From positions 76,570,627 to 76,634,626 of the forward strand of contig NC_077223.1 of NCBI RefSeq assembly GCF_024763615.1: a stretch of DNA of 64,000 nucleotides, read 5' to 3'. The translations under genes and the position numbers were made by a program. Every line of letters begins with the position of its first letter. The first letter of the stretch is position 1. This DNA comes from Phlebotomus papatasi. Lineage: Eukaryota; Arthropoda; Insecta; Diptera; Psychodidae. Of this stretch, positions 34,308 to 46,675 are shown one piece after another. The notes beneath the pieces are model-generated. The model was given only the letters and a program-made list of their open reading frames with translations, was not told the origin of the DNA and ran no database searches.

Positions 34308-34836
34308 TTAACCCTTTAAGGACGATTGGAACACCAGTGTCCCATAAAGAAAATAGTTTTTCCTGACTACCTAAAGTTATTTTTTTCTTGTGACTTTACA
34401 TAATTGTAAAGTAGAAGGTTGAAGGAATCTAGAATATTTTTTGCAAGTCTCTAGCTATTTGCTATGTAGTAAATATTTAAGATCAAAAATGGGGAATTTT
34501 TCAATTCTCAAATTCATAATTGATTTTATTTATTTTTTATACTTCTCATTTTTTTAAACAAAACCCTTTTGGCAATAAAAACTACAATACTCATACGCAA
34601 TATTTTTCATTAAAGCGAGAAATATTATTCATTGGTATTGTCAGAAAATTTACTTAAATTTTTGGGCTATGTTTGTCCCTATCGTTCATAGAAGCACAAA
34701 ATACAAAATACACCAAATCAGACTCTGTTGGACTTTCCAAGGTTAGATGTAAAACTTATCATTGATGATGTTCCTCAGTTTAATTTTTATTGTTGATTTT
34801 CAGTGCTTAAAAAGTGTCTAGTCGTTAAAGGGTTAA
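34308..34836. mobile_element. TTAA-flanked element with piggyBac-like ends, copy B, 529 bp
   Basis: Starts TTAACCCTTTAAGGACG and ends gtcgTTAAAGGGTTAA. The TTAA target followed by CCC is characteristic of piggyBac-type elements. No transposase frame. Confidence 0.75.
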
Positions 34837-35109
34837 CCCGCCACCCCGATAGAGATAAGCGATTGAAAATGAATGAAAATTGAATAGAGTCATTTGGGTG
34901 GTCTAGTGGATCCGATGACCCAAATTTTTTTTGAAAAATATTTTATTCTTTAGATCACCGTTGAAATAAAAATTTTAGATAACTAGTAATTTCATTATTT
35001 ATTTGTAATATACTTTTGGAAGTAAGCAGCTTTAATTAGCAATAATATACCGGGATTACAAAGCTTTTAACGTATAAAAAAATTAACGCTTAATTAACGT
35101 TTTTAAAAA

Positions 35110-36422
35110 AGGCTGGTTTCACAAAAAAGCTAGATCAGCGTAGGCCATATGTCGAAAAAGAACTTTTTGGATCGAATTGATGACTGCGATTTTTTGCTGA
35201 AACGTAAACGATATCGACCCCTTTTTGAAACGGATGGTGACTGGCGATGAAAAATAGGTTACATATGAGAACAAGAGTCGGAAAAATCATGGTCTAAGCG
35301 TGATAACAGGAAAAAGGTTTTGCTGTACATACAGTGGCGGCAAGATAAATAGCACAATCTCGGACACTGTAATATATGCTTTGTTTTTCGAAAAATTATG
35401 CTTTTAAATGACGAAAGTAATAATAATAAATCAACTTGTAAATAAATACATTTTGAATACATATGAAGAAAAAACCTGAAAGTTCTATCAAGAAATTTAG
35501 TAAGATTAAAAAATTCTTGAAATAGCACATAAGACTAAAAAAAATTCTTAGTTATTCTAAACTCTTTTACGTAAAGCCTGGAAATTTAAACCAAAGGCTC
35601 TATTTACAACATTTTTCAGTTCTCATAACTTTATTTTACGAAAATTTGTGACATTAATGCCCATAAATGACAAACAATACAGAAATATAATGAATTTTAA
35701 AATAAATAATTTCAGGTAATATTTTCAGAGAAAATGAAAGTGTACTATTTAAATTGATCGCACGAATTATACCTAAATTCATAAAATGACAAAAACACAT
35801 AGTTTTAACAGATACAAATACTAAATAATTATAATTTTTATTTATAATGGGCATTATTATATTTTTTAAAAATAAACCATGATCAGGTATAAAGATTGAT
35901 ATTGTATCATAAAACATCAAAATAGGAAAATTGCTGAAGGTGTGCTATTTATCTTGTCGCCACTGTATGTTTGGTGGGATTGGAAGGGAATCACCAATTA
36001 TGAGCTGCTACCCAATGTCCAAACGCTCAATTCGGACCTCTATTGTCCAATAATAGAGCAGATCGAAGTAGGCCTAAGCGATCAACCTGAAGTGCGCAGA
36101 ATTGGCCAATGGGAAGAGTATTATATTACATAAAGACAACGCCAGGCCGCACACATCTTCAACGATGTTCCAGCAGCTACGAGAGCTTAGATGGGAGGCT
36201 TTATCGCACCCGCCGAATAATCCAGACTTGCCATCAAGCGATTATCACCTTTTTAAGCATTTGCAATTTTTTATGGTGCAATACTGTCCTTATGAAAGGC
36301 TTCTAAGTTTTTTTAATTTTAGAATTTTCCTTCAAAATGGACGAAAGTTAACAAACAAAATGGCGCATATTTTTAAAATTAAGCCTAAAAATGCTCAAAA
36401 GCTTTTGCTTGAGCTAATATAA
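35110..36422 (+). pseudogene. Dead mariner transposase, 5'-truncated, split by a Tc1-like element
   Basis: Residues before the insert include LDRIDDCDFLLKR, then after a frameshift DPFLKRMVTGDEK and an in-frame stop at the next codon. After the insert come WWDWKGITNYELLPN, LNSDLYC, HKDNARPHTSS and SDYHLFKHLQ, which carry two of the three catalytic Asp (D,D34D) of mariner transposases. Several frame changes and stops make it non-functional. The terminal repeats and the N-terminal DNA-binding part were not found. Confidence 0.85.
35332..35965. mobile_element. Tc1-like non-autonomous element inside the mariner pseudogene, 634 bp
   Basis: Ends cagtggcggcaagataaat and atttatcttgtcgccactg (one mismatch), flanked by TA at 35330-35331 and 35966-35967. 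It interrupts the mariner frame between LLY and the WWDWKG block. The terminus CAGTGGCGGC resembles Tc1-family ends. Confidence 0.85.
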
Positions 36423-36459
36423 AATAGTCATATAAAGCTAATATAAAATAATAAAAAAG

Positions 36460-36562
36460 TCGCCAACGCTAAGACGGCGATGGCCGCAATGTATAGTGAG
36501 TTCAGCATGAGTATTTGTAAATAGTAATGACTCAATAAATACATACAATACATACATATTTG
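36460..36562 (+). repeat. 3' tail of a non-LTR retrotransposon, copy 1
   Basis: Contains cgctaagacggcgatggccgc and a tail of aatacatacaatacata type. The same block plus an aatacaata tail occurs at 48632-48727. Interpreted as a 5'-truncated LINE; the coding part is absent. Confidence 0.55.
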
Positions 36563-37429
36563 AGTATAATCGCGTTTGATTGGGCAAAACTCAAATTCTT
36601 AAAAGCTCTAGCCAATCAGGGAACGCGATACTTAAATAATTTATAGAGGTATTAATATTTAATTATATATTGATAAAATCTATAATGACCTAAACAAATA
36701 ATATACTGACCAAAGTTTTGATACCAAATAAACTGTTATAAGAATAAATCCTCTGATATCTGTATGAAAGAGGAATAGCCAAGAGGGGAAATTTCCTTAA
36801 AGGAAAAACGAAATCCACCCCTGTAATGATTGTAAACTGCGCAGTGAACAAACCAAACAAACCAAACTGTGAGTGTTTTTCACACAGATTTCGGGATCCT
36901 GTATTTTGCACAAAATATTTTCACTTTTCCTGCTGAAAAATCCGTTTTCCGGTTTCTTAAAGTTCGACCATTGGTTCAGTGAGTGAATATTTGTGAAAAT
37001 TTGCTGAAAGTTTGTGGAAAATTCTCTTGATTCTGAGCAAAGACATTCACACATGTTTTTTTTTTCTTTTCATAGAACTCATTTGAGAGTCTAAGGGAAA
37101 ATTCCAAGAAAACCCATTGTTTCTGATAGTGAAAATGAATAATTTAGAGTGAATTTTGTGGAAAAAATTCTAAATCTGGTAGACTATAAAAGAGAAAATC
37201 CCAGAGAAAAGAAAGTGCATTCGCAAGCAAAAGGCATAAACTCAACCCCTATAGTCCAAGGGTGGTTGGGAAAAATCGATACGGGGTGGCAATTTTGGTG
37301 TGCGTCGAAAATGCACAGAACCCCAAAGGATTTCAGTGTATTTCCTCAAAATCCTAATTGCAGTAGAAAATTGAGTGAAGATTCACCCTGAAGATACCAC
37401 CTTTAATTGATTTGAAACCGAGATTTAAA

Positions 37430-40400
37430 ATGAATCCGGTATACCATACCATTATACCCACCCTCATACTCGGGTGGCTTCTAGCGTGCTGCAGTGCCGG
37501 TAAGTTAGTTATTACCCAGAAACTTTTTTTTTGCCCATTTGGTTTTATGATGGAAAAACTCCATCGAGGAAAATTGCTTGCAAGAATGAGGCCAACACAA
37601 TTTTACCGTTTACTTTTTCCCCTCTTTAACATTTCTGCTGAACCACCTTCATCTAAACCACCCGCCCCGCAGCACCCCAAAGTCGCATTTGCGTAAAGTC
37701 AATCACCCAGGCTCAGGATCCAAGGAGTGACGAAGCAAGTGAAAACGATTCATCATATGAAGATGATTTTGGGGATGATGAATTTGAGAAGTACGACATA
37801 CAGCAGAATAACTTGATATCCAATTACAATTTATCGGTAAGAAATAGATTATTCACTGACAAACTTTTGACTTGCACATCAATTACTCTATTGACATGCT
37901 AATTTTAATTCCATTATAGATTGGAACAACAATATGTGAGAGAAAATTCAACTTTTGCCATACTCTGTGGAGAATTGATGCTTATGGAAATGTCACAATT
38001 GCGAGTCAAGGTAATTTCAATAAAATGAATGCAATATAAGGACAAATGGGGATGTTTCGGACATTTGAATTATTTTCAATTAATAGAAACTTGCATGTAG
38101 ACGATGTTATCAAAGAAAATGAGAAAAACTTTTGAGCAGTATTAGTAAAAATAGTAGACAAAAACCTTCCAATATTTGTTTTAGAAATGATTAATAGAGG
38201 AAGGTTTTCAGGCTTCACATGCACTCTAGCTTCGAACACTTCATATTTTCTCCCATATTCCTTTAATGAATCTAACTTAGTGGCACTATATTTTAATAGC
38301 CAGTTCTAAGTCACACATTTCCTGAATGTTCATTTCAGATTCATTAAAGGAATATGGGAAAAATATAAAGTGTTCCAAACCAGAGTGTGTGAAGCCTGAA
38401 AGCCTTCCCCTATAAAAATATTCGAAAACTTTACCAAATATTAACAAAATACAGAAATACGAATTTTATTAATTTTTAAATATTTGCTATTGCTGCTGTA
38501 ATAAGGCAATATCCTCCTCAAAACAATAAAAAAATGAACAAGTAAAAAATAAGACAAAAATATCACAGAATTGTATTGTTATTCATTAATAGGGGAAACT
38601 GGTCCTTTTTTGTATTGGGTACCTTTAAAAACAAATTTTTCTTTGTAATTTAGCTTCACAATTGGTTTGTATTTTAAGCTCTATTTTAAAGGTGACCCAC
38701 TTCCCACTATTTCGACTGATTTAAGATTGATTTAATTACTTTTACCACTTTTACCCTTTTCTGTGCCAAATACTGTATAAACCAAATTATACTTTTTTTC
38801 TTACTGAACACAACTTTCAATTAGGGGAGCATGGAGCAGTTTAACGAAGCGGCAGTTTCAATTTTTACATATTTTTCTTATCCTTTTGAAAAAAATGAAA
38901 ACTACTCTCTCTTGGAGTTCGAGCAGTTGAAATGGGATAAAACATTTATGTTACTAAAGCAGATCCTAAATCTTATGTTCACAAAAATTATAAATTTCGG
39001 AACGCGTCTCGTTTGAACTCTGCAATTGATCTCATAAAATTGCACTAAAAAGAAACTTTAGGATTCCTTATTTTCACCAATTTTTGAACCTGAAATAATT
39101 TATCGAATTAACATTATTCTAATAATTTACTAGTAGTTTAATGATTATAATAAGATATTTATCATATGGAAAATTTTAAGATGGTTCTGAGAATTTTGCT
39201 TTAAGTTCTAGAGGTACAAGAGGGGTAGTTTCATATAGTCTCATGAAGAATTTTTCTGTAGCCCATAATCCCCTATTTTACTAAAAGCAATTTCAAATGT
39301 TGAATGAAAAGGTCTTGCTAACTGATTTAATTGATTATGTTCGAAAGTTTAAAAATGCCTAAAAAAGCATTTGAAACAAAATTAAAAAAAAAAGAAACAA
39401 AAATAGCTTTTTTTGTTTGATGAATGATTTTCGGTTGTCAATTTTTCATTCTAATTATAATTTTTCAGAATATTTTCTGTGCTTTTAGTAATATTATGAG
39501 GATTCATAATTATAAAATATTAATAGAAATACTATTAAGCTACAATAGAAAAGTTCTGAAGCGTTATAATGATTTTTCAATGTTCAGAAATATTTTAGAA
39601 GTGCCTAAACCCTTGTATTTACAGACTAAATTATCAAAATTGAGCAATCATACGCATTATAGCAATTTTACGCATTTAGACAAACGTAAAATCACCGTTT
39701 TCACAATAAACCAGTGAAATTTAAGGATAATTGTTTTTATTTTTATTAACTCTAATCCTAACCGTAACTCATAGTATACACTAAGTTTTATTACGGTTTG
39801 CAATTTTTATAAAAACCGATATCAAAATACAATTTGCAATTTAAGGGTGAAACTGCCCCACTTTCCCTTAGCCATTAAATTAGGAAATGCCATTTTTATG
39901 TTTTTGTTTTTCAGTTCTTTTTGTCAATCAGGGATAGGATCGAAGTGAGATTTTTCTTCAATGGCTCTATATCTTATAACACATTTTTGGTATATTTAAA
40001 ATCATATTAAAAAATTATTTTTATAATTTAATTTATGATTTGTGCGTCTCCTAAAAATCTTCAAAAACTATAGGGAGAAGTGGGGCACCTTTGAAATTGG
40101 AATTTTTCATCTATTTTAAGATAAAATTGATCCTTATCGTGATAAAATTTAGCTGCACAAACAGATTGAGAAGATAAATTACATTATTATATGGCTCAGT
40201 CCCACTTAAACATTGGAAAAAAATCCAATTTTAAAGGTGCTCCATTTTCAAAGGTGCCCTACTTCCCTCAATGACTTATATAGACCTATAATTTTTCTAT
40301 ATTTTCTTGAGTTGTTTTAATATATTTTTTTTAATGATTAAACGCATAAAGCCGTTTTACGAATCTACCAGAAAATTCCCCAATTACTTTCAGAACTCAA

Positions 40401-43400
40401 AGATTTTTTTAAGAATCGAATCATAAATCACATATATATCATAAAAACAATAGGAAATCATTGAAATTATTTTATTTTATAGAAAATTGCAATAGTTCTA
40501 TAGGTTCTATAAGGTAAAGTGCTCTCGCTCTACCGGTTCCTTGTCTCGACCGGTAAATTTATTTATTCAATTTATTTATATTTGCTGTAATATTTTGCGT
40601 ATGATCTAACATTAATAGGTCAACCATTTCATGAATAATACGAACCAGTGTCAAATTCATAGAAATTGACGAAATTGACCATGAAACATTCAAAAATTGA
40701 CCCACTGGTCGAGTCGAGGAACCCGCTGGAGTGAGGGTACTTTACCTTATCAGCTGCACTGAAAGAAATCCGAAAAAGTTAAAATAACATTCCGGAAATG
40801 TTAATTTTACCCTGCAGTATTGATCCGAAATCGGTGTGAATATTACCCTTTTTAGGTGTATTGGGGGTTAAAGTTACTCTTTTTCATGTTAATTTTACCC
40901 TTAAAAAGGTATAAAATTAACATTAAAAAATGTTGATGTATTTTTACACCTAAAAAGTGTTAAAGTTATGAGGAAAAAAACCCTCTTTTTTTTCTCAGTG
41001 TGAAAATCAGAAATCCTTGAAAGTTTCACTTTAATGCCTAGCGCACAATAACTTTTATTTTGTAAACATGTTTTTAATATTTCAGTGAGAGTGAGTGAAA
41101 CCTAGATCTCACTCACTTTTATAGGAAATTTTGAAAACATATTTACAAACAAAAGTTATTGTGCGTCGGGCATAATGCAGTTCTGTTTAGATTAGTGTTT
41201 CAAATATTAATGGTAAATACAATGATTCTCAATTTTTGTTATTTTGCAACAAATCCAGATCAAACTAAGTCTATTATTTTTATTTACTTATTATATTAAT
41301 TATTTTGGAAGAGTTATTTTTTAAAACTTTATTGTATTTTCAAAATAACTACATAATCTCTAATATTAAAAGCTGTGTCAGAACATCCCCGATTCTGTCT
41401 AAAATTTAGTAAAATTCTAACAAATAATCCTGTGTCCTATATTTCAAAGGATGTTGGGAATCTGACTCAAAAGCTTCCTGTGACCAGAGCGAGTGCATTA
41501 GCCGTTCAACGCTTAATAGAGACAAAAATCGGTATCTATTTTGTTGCTGCTCAGAGAATCTCTGCAATGACCGCATGACCAGTGCTACTGAGAACAACCC
41601 CAATCCAGATATCTGGGCTAGTCAATCACCTTCACCAGCTCCAGATGCCTCAATTCTCGAGAATCCTCTAGTCTGGCTAGCCCTAGCAGCAGCCTGCCTC
41701 ATACCCCTATCTTTAATTCTGATCCTAATTTGCCGAAGGGGCAATAAATCCCAACCTGAACTAGCCCCATTAGCTCCCTCAGGGCCAGGATACAGTTCCA
41801 ATCTTCACAATGTGGACAACCTCAAACTGTGCGCAATGATTGGACAAGGGAAGTACGGAACTGTCTGGCGTGGTTCAGTCAATGAGCAACCAGTTGCTGT
41901 AAAGATCTTCCCTGGACAGCACAAGCAGTATTTTATAAATGAGAGAGATATCTATACTCTACCTTTGATGGAGGATTTATGTCTACTCACCTACTTCGGC
42001 TGCGATGAGCGCCGAACTATGGAGGACAATATTGAGTACTTACTGGTGCTGTCCCTAGCTCCCCTGGGATGCCTTCAAGACTGGTTAACCGAGAACACAA
42101 CTGCCTATGCTGTTTTCTGCTCAATGGCCAAGTCTGTGGCTCACGGATTGGCTCATATGCACACTGAGATCAGGAAGGGTGATCTGATAAAACCCTGTAT
42201 CTGCCACAGGGATCTCAACAGTAGGAACATCCTGGTTAAGGCTGATCTAACATGTACTCTCTGTGATTTTGGATTTGCAATGAAAACCTTTGGACCCAGG
42301 TATGAGTATCGCGGGGAAATAGCCTTGGCCGAAACGAAGAGTATCAATGAAGTTGGGACTCTTCGTTACATGGCTCCGGAAGTTCTCGAAGGAGCTGTAA
42401 ATCTACGAGATTGTGAATCGGCACTTAAGCAAATTGACGTGTATGCTTTGGGTTTGGTTCTCTGGGAACTGAGTACAAGGTGTCAGGATCTCTATCCCGA
42501 AGGACAGAATGTCCCTGATTACCGAGCTCCTTATGAGGCAGAAGTTGGAAAAAATCCCACATACGAACAGATGCAGGTATTTGTCTCGAGACACAAGGCT
42601 CGTCCACTGTTTCCTACCACCTGGGGAGGAGGAATAGCAGGAAAAGTTATCCGGGATACTTGCGAAGAATGCTGGGATCAGGATGCTGAAGCTCGATTGA
42701 CTGCCCTATGTGTAGAGGAGAGACTCCAGGAACTATCGTCCCTTAGACCAAAGAGCAGTCTACTCGGAAAGAATGGTACAACCCCTCCTGTGGCTGCTAA
42801 CAATGTGGTCAATTCATTCAAAAGTATCTCACCAATTTGCCCAAATGATGCCGTCATCATCACGCCGCCCAATCAAATCATTCCCAAAGCACAGACCACA
42901 GAATACACCACAGACACCCTGCTGAGTCTCTCTGGAACAGGAGCCAGTGGAGATGGGAGGGTGAGAAGCTCAAGCATCTATCAGCAAATCCAACCTTTTG
43001 CCATAAGGAATGGGACAGCTCCATTTTCACCCATCCAAAAACACCCCCAAGAAACCCATCGATCTGATGGAGAGACAATAGGTTCTGATCAGAATGTTAC
43101 TCAAGTGAAGCTGGCCAATGGGGAGAAAAAATTTAACGGCTGGAATGGAGTTCGATCGATGATCAAGAAAAAACTCTTTAAGCGAGCCAGCGTTTGTGAA
43201 GACAAGTCCCACTTGATGGGCAACAAACTATCCCTCCCTGTGAGCATTGACAGTGTGTCATGTCCAGAAATCGGACCTCAGTCCCTATGTGACATTCGAA
43301 CAAGACCCAGACAGAGACCTAGCAACCTCAATCTTGCCCCAGTGCACTTTCGCTCAGACATTGACTTCGAATCGAGTTCAGAGTCTGGAGGAGGGTATTT

Positions 43401-43815
43401 TGAGAACAATCTCAATCAACAATCTAACATCATAAGAAACTCCCTTCGTGGTCATCTCAAAGGGATTGAGTCTAGTGACTCCTTTGAAGATTATCGACGT
43501 CCTGGAGAAAATACCCATCCCCTCCCATCCCGAATAGTCACCTCGAAGTCAGCAAATGCTGTAAAGAGTCTCAATGATCCTTCACTGAGGCAGATGATGC
43601 TCACGGATAAACAGATAAAGAGACAGAGATCTCTTGAGGTGTTCAGGGAGGTTTTTGGGCCAACCAAGGGCAGTGTGGAAAAATTAAGAGATCCCAGCCA
43701 GAGAGTTAAGACCCCAGGAGATGTTCCACCTTCAGTACGAAAAGTTCGTGCCTCTAAAACCCTTTCCCTCTACGATGATCGCATGATGGACTCTACCCTG
43801 GGAAATATTCTCTAG
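37430..43815 (+). CDS. wit: Type II BMP receptor serine/threonine kinase, complete, 4 exons
   Basis: Exons are 37430-37499, 37673-37836, 37920-38010 and 41450-43815, giving 896 aa. A signal peptide covers about residues 1-23 (hydrophobic, ending CCSAG). The ectodomain is Cys-rich and ends in the activin-receptor box CCCSENLCND at about 140-149. It contains an acidic stretch (SSYEDDFGDDEFE) that I do not recall from other family members. One transmembrane helix lies at about 181-203, then CRRG. The kinase runs from about 236 to 540: glycine loop IGQGKYGTVW, Lys in VAVKIF (about 260), HRDLNSRNIL (361), DFGFAM (381) and YMAPEVLEG (415). There is no GS box, which marks a type II receptor. The C-terminal tail is about 355 residues, as in BMPR2 and Drosophila Wit, which act in retrograde Gbb signalling at synapses. 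The kinase and whole tail sit in one 2.4 kb exon, while intron 3 (3.4 kb) is full of repeats. punt is less likely because its tail is short. Confidence 0.93.
38197..38411. repeat. Palindromic MITE, family GGCTTTCAGG, clean copy
   Basis: Arms aggaaggttttcaggcttc and gaagcctgaaagccttccc, and inner tcccatattcctttaatga with its complement. About 215 bp, in wit intron 3. A diverged relative is at 4872-5382. Confidence 0.8.
38590..38710. repeat. Palindromic MITE, family GAAGTGGGGCACC, shortened copy
   Basis: Starts aggggaaactggtcctttt and ends aaaggtgacccacttccca. The centre tttagcttcacaattgg is shared with the other copies. In wit intron 3. Confidence 0.55.
38823..39869. mobile_element. Possible TIR element, about 1.05 kb
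   Basis: Left end aggggagcatggagcagtt and right end gaaactgccccactttccc pair with mismatches. No coding content recognised. The ends are weak. Confidence 0.4.
40072..40270. repeat. Palindromic MITE, family GAAGTGGGGCACC
   Basis: Arms agggagaagtggggcacc and ggtgccctacttccct. The centre tttagctgcacaaacagat is shared with 33745-33944 on the other strand. In wit intron 3. Confidence 0.8.
40511..40748. repeat. MITE, family AAGGTAAAGTG, clean copy 2
   Basis: Ends aaggtaaagtgctctcgct and gagtgagggtactttacctt. 238 bp, matches 23012-23588 without the nested insert. In wit intron 3. Confidence 0.8.
40757..41000. repeat. TIR element with ends CACTGAAAGAAA / TTTTCTCAGTG
   Basis: 244 bp. The inside repeats gttaattttaccc and ggtgtaa-like blocks in both orientations, similar in style to 23197-23548. 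In wit intron 3. Confidence 0.6.
41046..41168. repeat. Palindromic MITE, about 125 bp
   Basis: Arms cgcacaataacttttatttt and aaaacatatttacaaac + aaaagttattgtgcg. It ends about 280 bases before wit exon 4. Confidence 0.7.
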
Positions 43816-45220
43816 CACGAGGAGGTACTGTTGCTGGAACTGTAAGAGGAACCTCAGCTGGATACAATCCAGGCAACAGATAGCAGAAGGGTATACATGG
43901 AAGCAAGGTTCTAATAATATTAGTCACTGTAGCAGATATTCTACTAGTTGCATAGTACTGTAAGATTTTCATACCGGAGGTCATTTATAAAAAAAATAAT
44001 TAAATTTTCAGAGGCAGTGATGATAAAAAAATTAAATTCTTTTAATGAATTTATAATTGCAATCATCAACAAATTACCATTTATAATTTCTTATGCAAAC
44101 GATATGGCGAGACTGAAAAAACGCAATTAATTTATTTGACAGAAAATAAACCACTATTCACTCTCATCGTTTTAACAGAAATAAATTGGCAAATAACTAA
44201 TTAATTGGATCACGGATAATTGAAAATCATGTCAGACACAATCACCCAAATTTATTTTTCATTATAGTGCCTTTGTAATAATTATTTTTTGAGGTAAATT
44301 AAAATTAGTAGCTCAAAGCTATCGATATTAATGTATGAAAAACAGAAATGAAGAAGAACTGTTTGTTACCACAATTATGGATAATTGAATTTGCAAAAAT
44401 AGGGGATGTGAAGCATTTTCAGACCGGAATAATTAGATGAACGGTTGGTTTTTTTATTGTAAAACTTATTGGGTATAATTTAACTTAGAGATTTTTTTTC
44501 CAAAAAACTAGTTTCTTTTTACAATTCTTGAATTTGTCATCATTTGTGATATTTGTAAGTTTGAAACCACCTTAACAACTCGACTTGTCGGAATATAAAT
44601 CGTATATAAGTCGATTTTTTTCAAAATTCGTTTTATTTTCGCTTTTCGGGTACTCTTTTTCACCCTCTATCTTCCTTGTGAATATTATAACAGAAAGTTA
44701 ATTATTCCTAAAGTTATAGGAATTTAAAATCATAAAAATCTTATACTCATCATGTAAAATCTCAATTTGAAACCGCTCTCTTGTAAAATTGGCAATTCGT
44801 AACTTATTAGTTTTAAATTCTGAGTTATCGAACTTATGTTTAGATGTCCAATACGAGTATCTAGGGAAATTGTTTGGACCCAGTTAGCTTAAATATACTT
44901 CATTAAAGTTTACAAATGTGTTTTGAAAGATAAAAATGATTAAAAGTGATTTTTGATAAATATTGTAGTTTACTAACCAATCAATTTTATAGTTAATAAA
45001 AAATTGCATCTCGAACAGTGAAAAGCTAAACAAAAAGCATCAGAAATCACTTTTAATCGTGCTCAATGTGTGAAAATGCTTCGTTTTTTTTACTGAGAAT
45101 ATTTTAGTAAAGAAATATGGGGAAGTTCACGCATTTGTTCTTTTATTCAAGATTAACTTATTAAACGAATACGAAGCGTATTCAAAATAACTAAAACCGA
45201 TGAGTATGTTTTGAGTATGT
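43816..45220. other. wit 3' UTR and following gap
   Basis: The first 330 bases are probably 3' UTR. After that AT-rich sequence with no recognised gene or inverted repeat. Confidence 0.4.
44145..44150 (+). terminator. Candidate polyadenylation signal of wit
   Basis: AATAAA about 330 bases after the wit stop codon, with a second AAATAAA about 30 bases later. Inferred from position only. Confidence 0.4.
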
Positions 45221-45438
45221 AGGGGAAAGTGGTCTGCCTTTGAATACGGGAGCCTTTGAATGTTTCAATGTTTCTATTATTTCTCAAAGCGAAAATTCTA
45301 TTTTGTGAACTATATTTAATACTATTAACTATTTTCTATTCACTTCGATTAACAAAATGGAATTTCAGCTTTGGGAAATAAGAGAAAAAATGGAACATTC
45401 AAAGGCTGACGCATTCAAAGGCAGGCCACTTTCCCCTA
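45221..45438. repeat. Palindromic MITE with AGGGGAAAGTGG ends
   Basis: Ends aggggaaagtggtctgcct and aggcaggccactttcccct. Inner cctttgaatgtttc and aacattcaaagg pair. Related in outline to the GAAGTGGGGCACC family but with a different centre. Confidence 0.75.
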
Positions 45439-46034
45439 TTTGAAAATATGCAGGTCAATTCCTCGACAATTAATCATCCAAAAAATATGCATTTTTAAAA
45501 GTTATTACACGACCTTCTCTTATTTTTGTACTTTGACTTAGGATTTATGGAATTTAATATTCCAAAAATTCTAGAACTTTTGTTTTCATATTTCGCATAA
45601 AAGCTAAAATGGTTTTTTTTTGTAGATAAAATCTTCAATTTAAAAATTTTATATGTTTATTCAATTCATTAATTTTTAGTTGGACAAGAGGTTATTAGAA
45701 AGCTACATAAATTTCAAAAGGCTTGCTAATTAACCCTAATTCCGAACATGTACCGAATTGGAACATTTTCAAATAAACCTAATCAATATTAATAGATTTT
45801 CGATTTATGGAGCGCAAAGAATCAGATAATATGATCATGATTTAGGTAATAAGAGAAGAGTACCAGCGATTGACAGTATTCCTTGGATCATAAGATAATT
45901 ACCGTATTGTTGCTCCAAATAAAAGGAATATTTAAAAATTATTAGTTACTTTTTACCATTCAATTTAATGCATATACTTGCCATTTCTTACCCGGTTCAC
46001 ATTATTTATCCGAGGGATATATAAGTGTGCCGCT

Positions 46035-46675
46035 TCCGGTTCACTCGAGCGCCGATCTTTTATAAAAATTGTGCCGATTTGCCGATTTCGTACGAATTTT
46101 ATCGATCTCGTGCCGGTCTGCCGCAAGTAAGTTTACAAGATTAATTTTTCCAGTGAAGTAGGGTAAAATGAGGTAATTTAGACTCTTTACAATTAAGGAC
46201 ATTTGAGATTTTCTCACTGTTTTAGAGATTTAAAAGGAAGAAAAGCTGTTCCTTTTCTTCTTAATCGTTCTTTTCTTCTATTTCGCGGTCTTAGTTTTCT
46301 CTTTGCTCATCTGAAATAACGAGAAAATCTGAAATGTCTCAAATTGTAAATGGTTCCAAATTACCTCATTCTACACTACATTAAAATTTACCACTGGAGT
46401 TGTATGTAGGAAATTTAGAATGTTACCTGAGCATAAACGAACGTTATACTTCATAAGATCGAACTGACACTTAAATCTGCCGATTCTTCTCTAAAATCGT
46501 GCCAATCTGCCGATTCTTCTCTAAAATCGTGCCAATCTGCCGATTTTTGTTAATGAACATGGTACGTTTAACATGCTGATCTGTCAATTCCTAGCCAAAT
46601 TGTGCCGATCTGTCGATTTTTATCTCCAGATCGGCACAATTTTGCCGATTGTCGATCCCGGTTCACTCTGAGAGC
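46035..46675. repeat. Composite repeat with GTGCCGATCTGCCGAT motifs and a nested palindrome
   Basis: Flanks ccggttcactcgagcgccga and gatcccggttcactc are direct repeats around many gtgccgatttgccgat variants; two units of about 30 bp (aatctgccgattcttctct) stand in tandem near 46470-46545. At 46150-46378 a palindrome with ends gtagggtaaaatgaggtaa and ttacctcattctaca is inserted. Confidence 0.6.
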
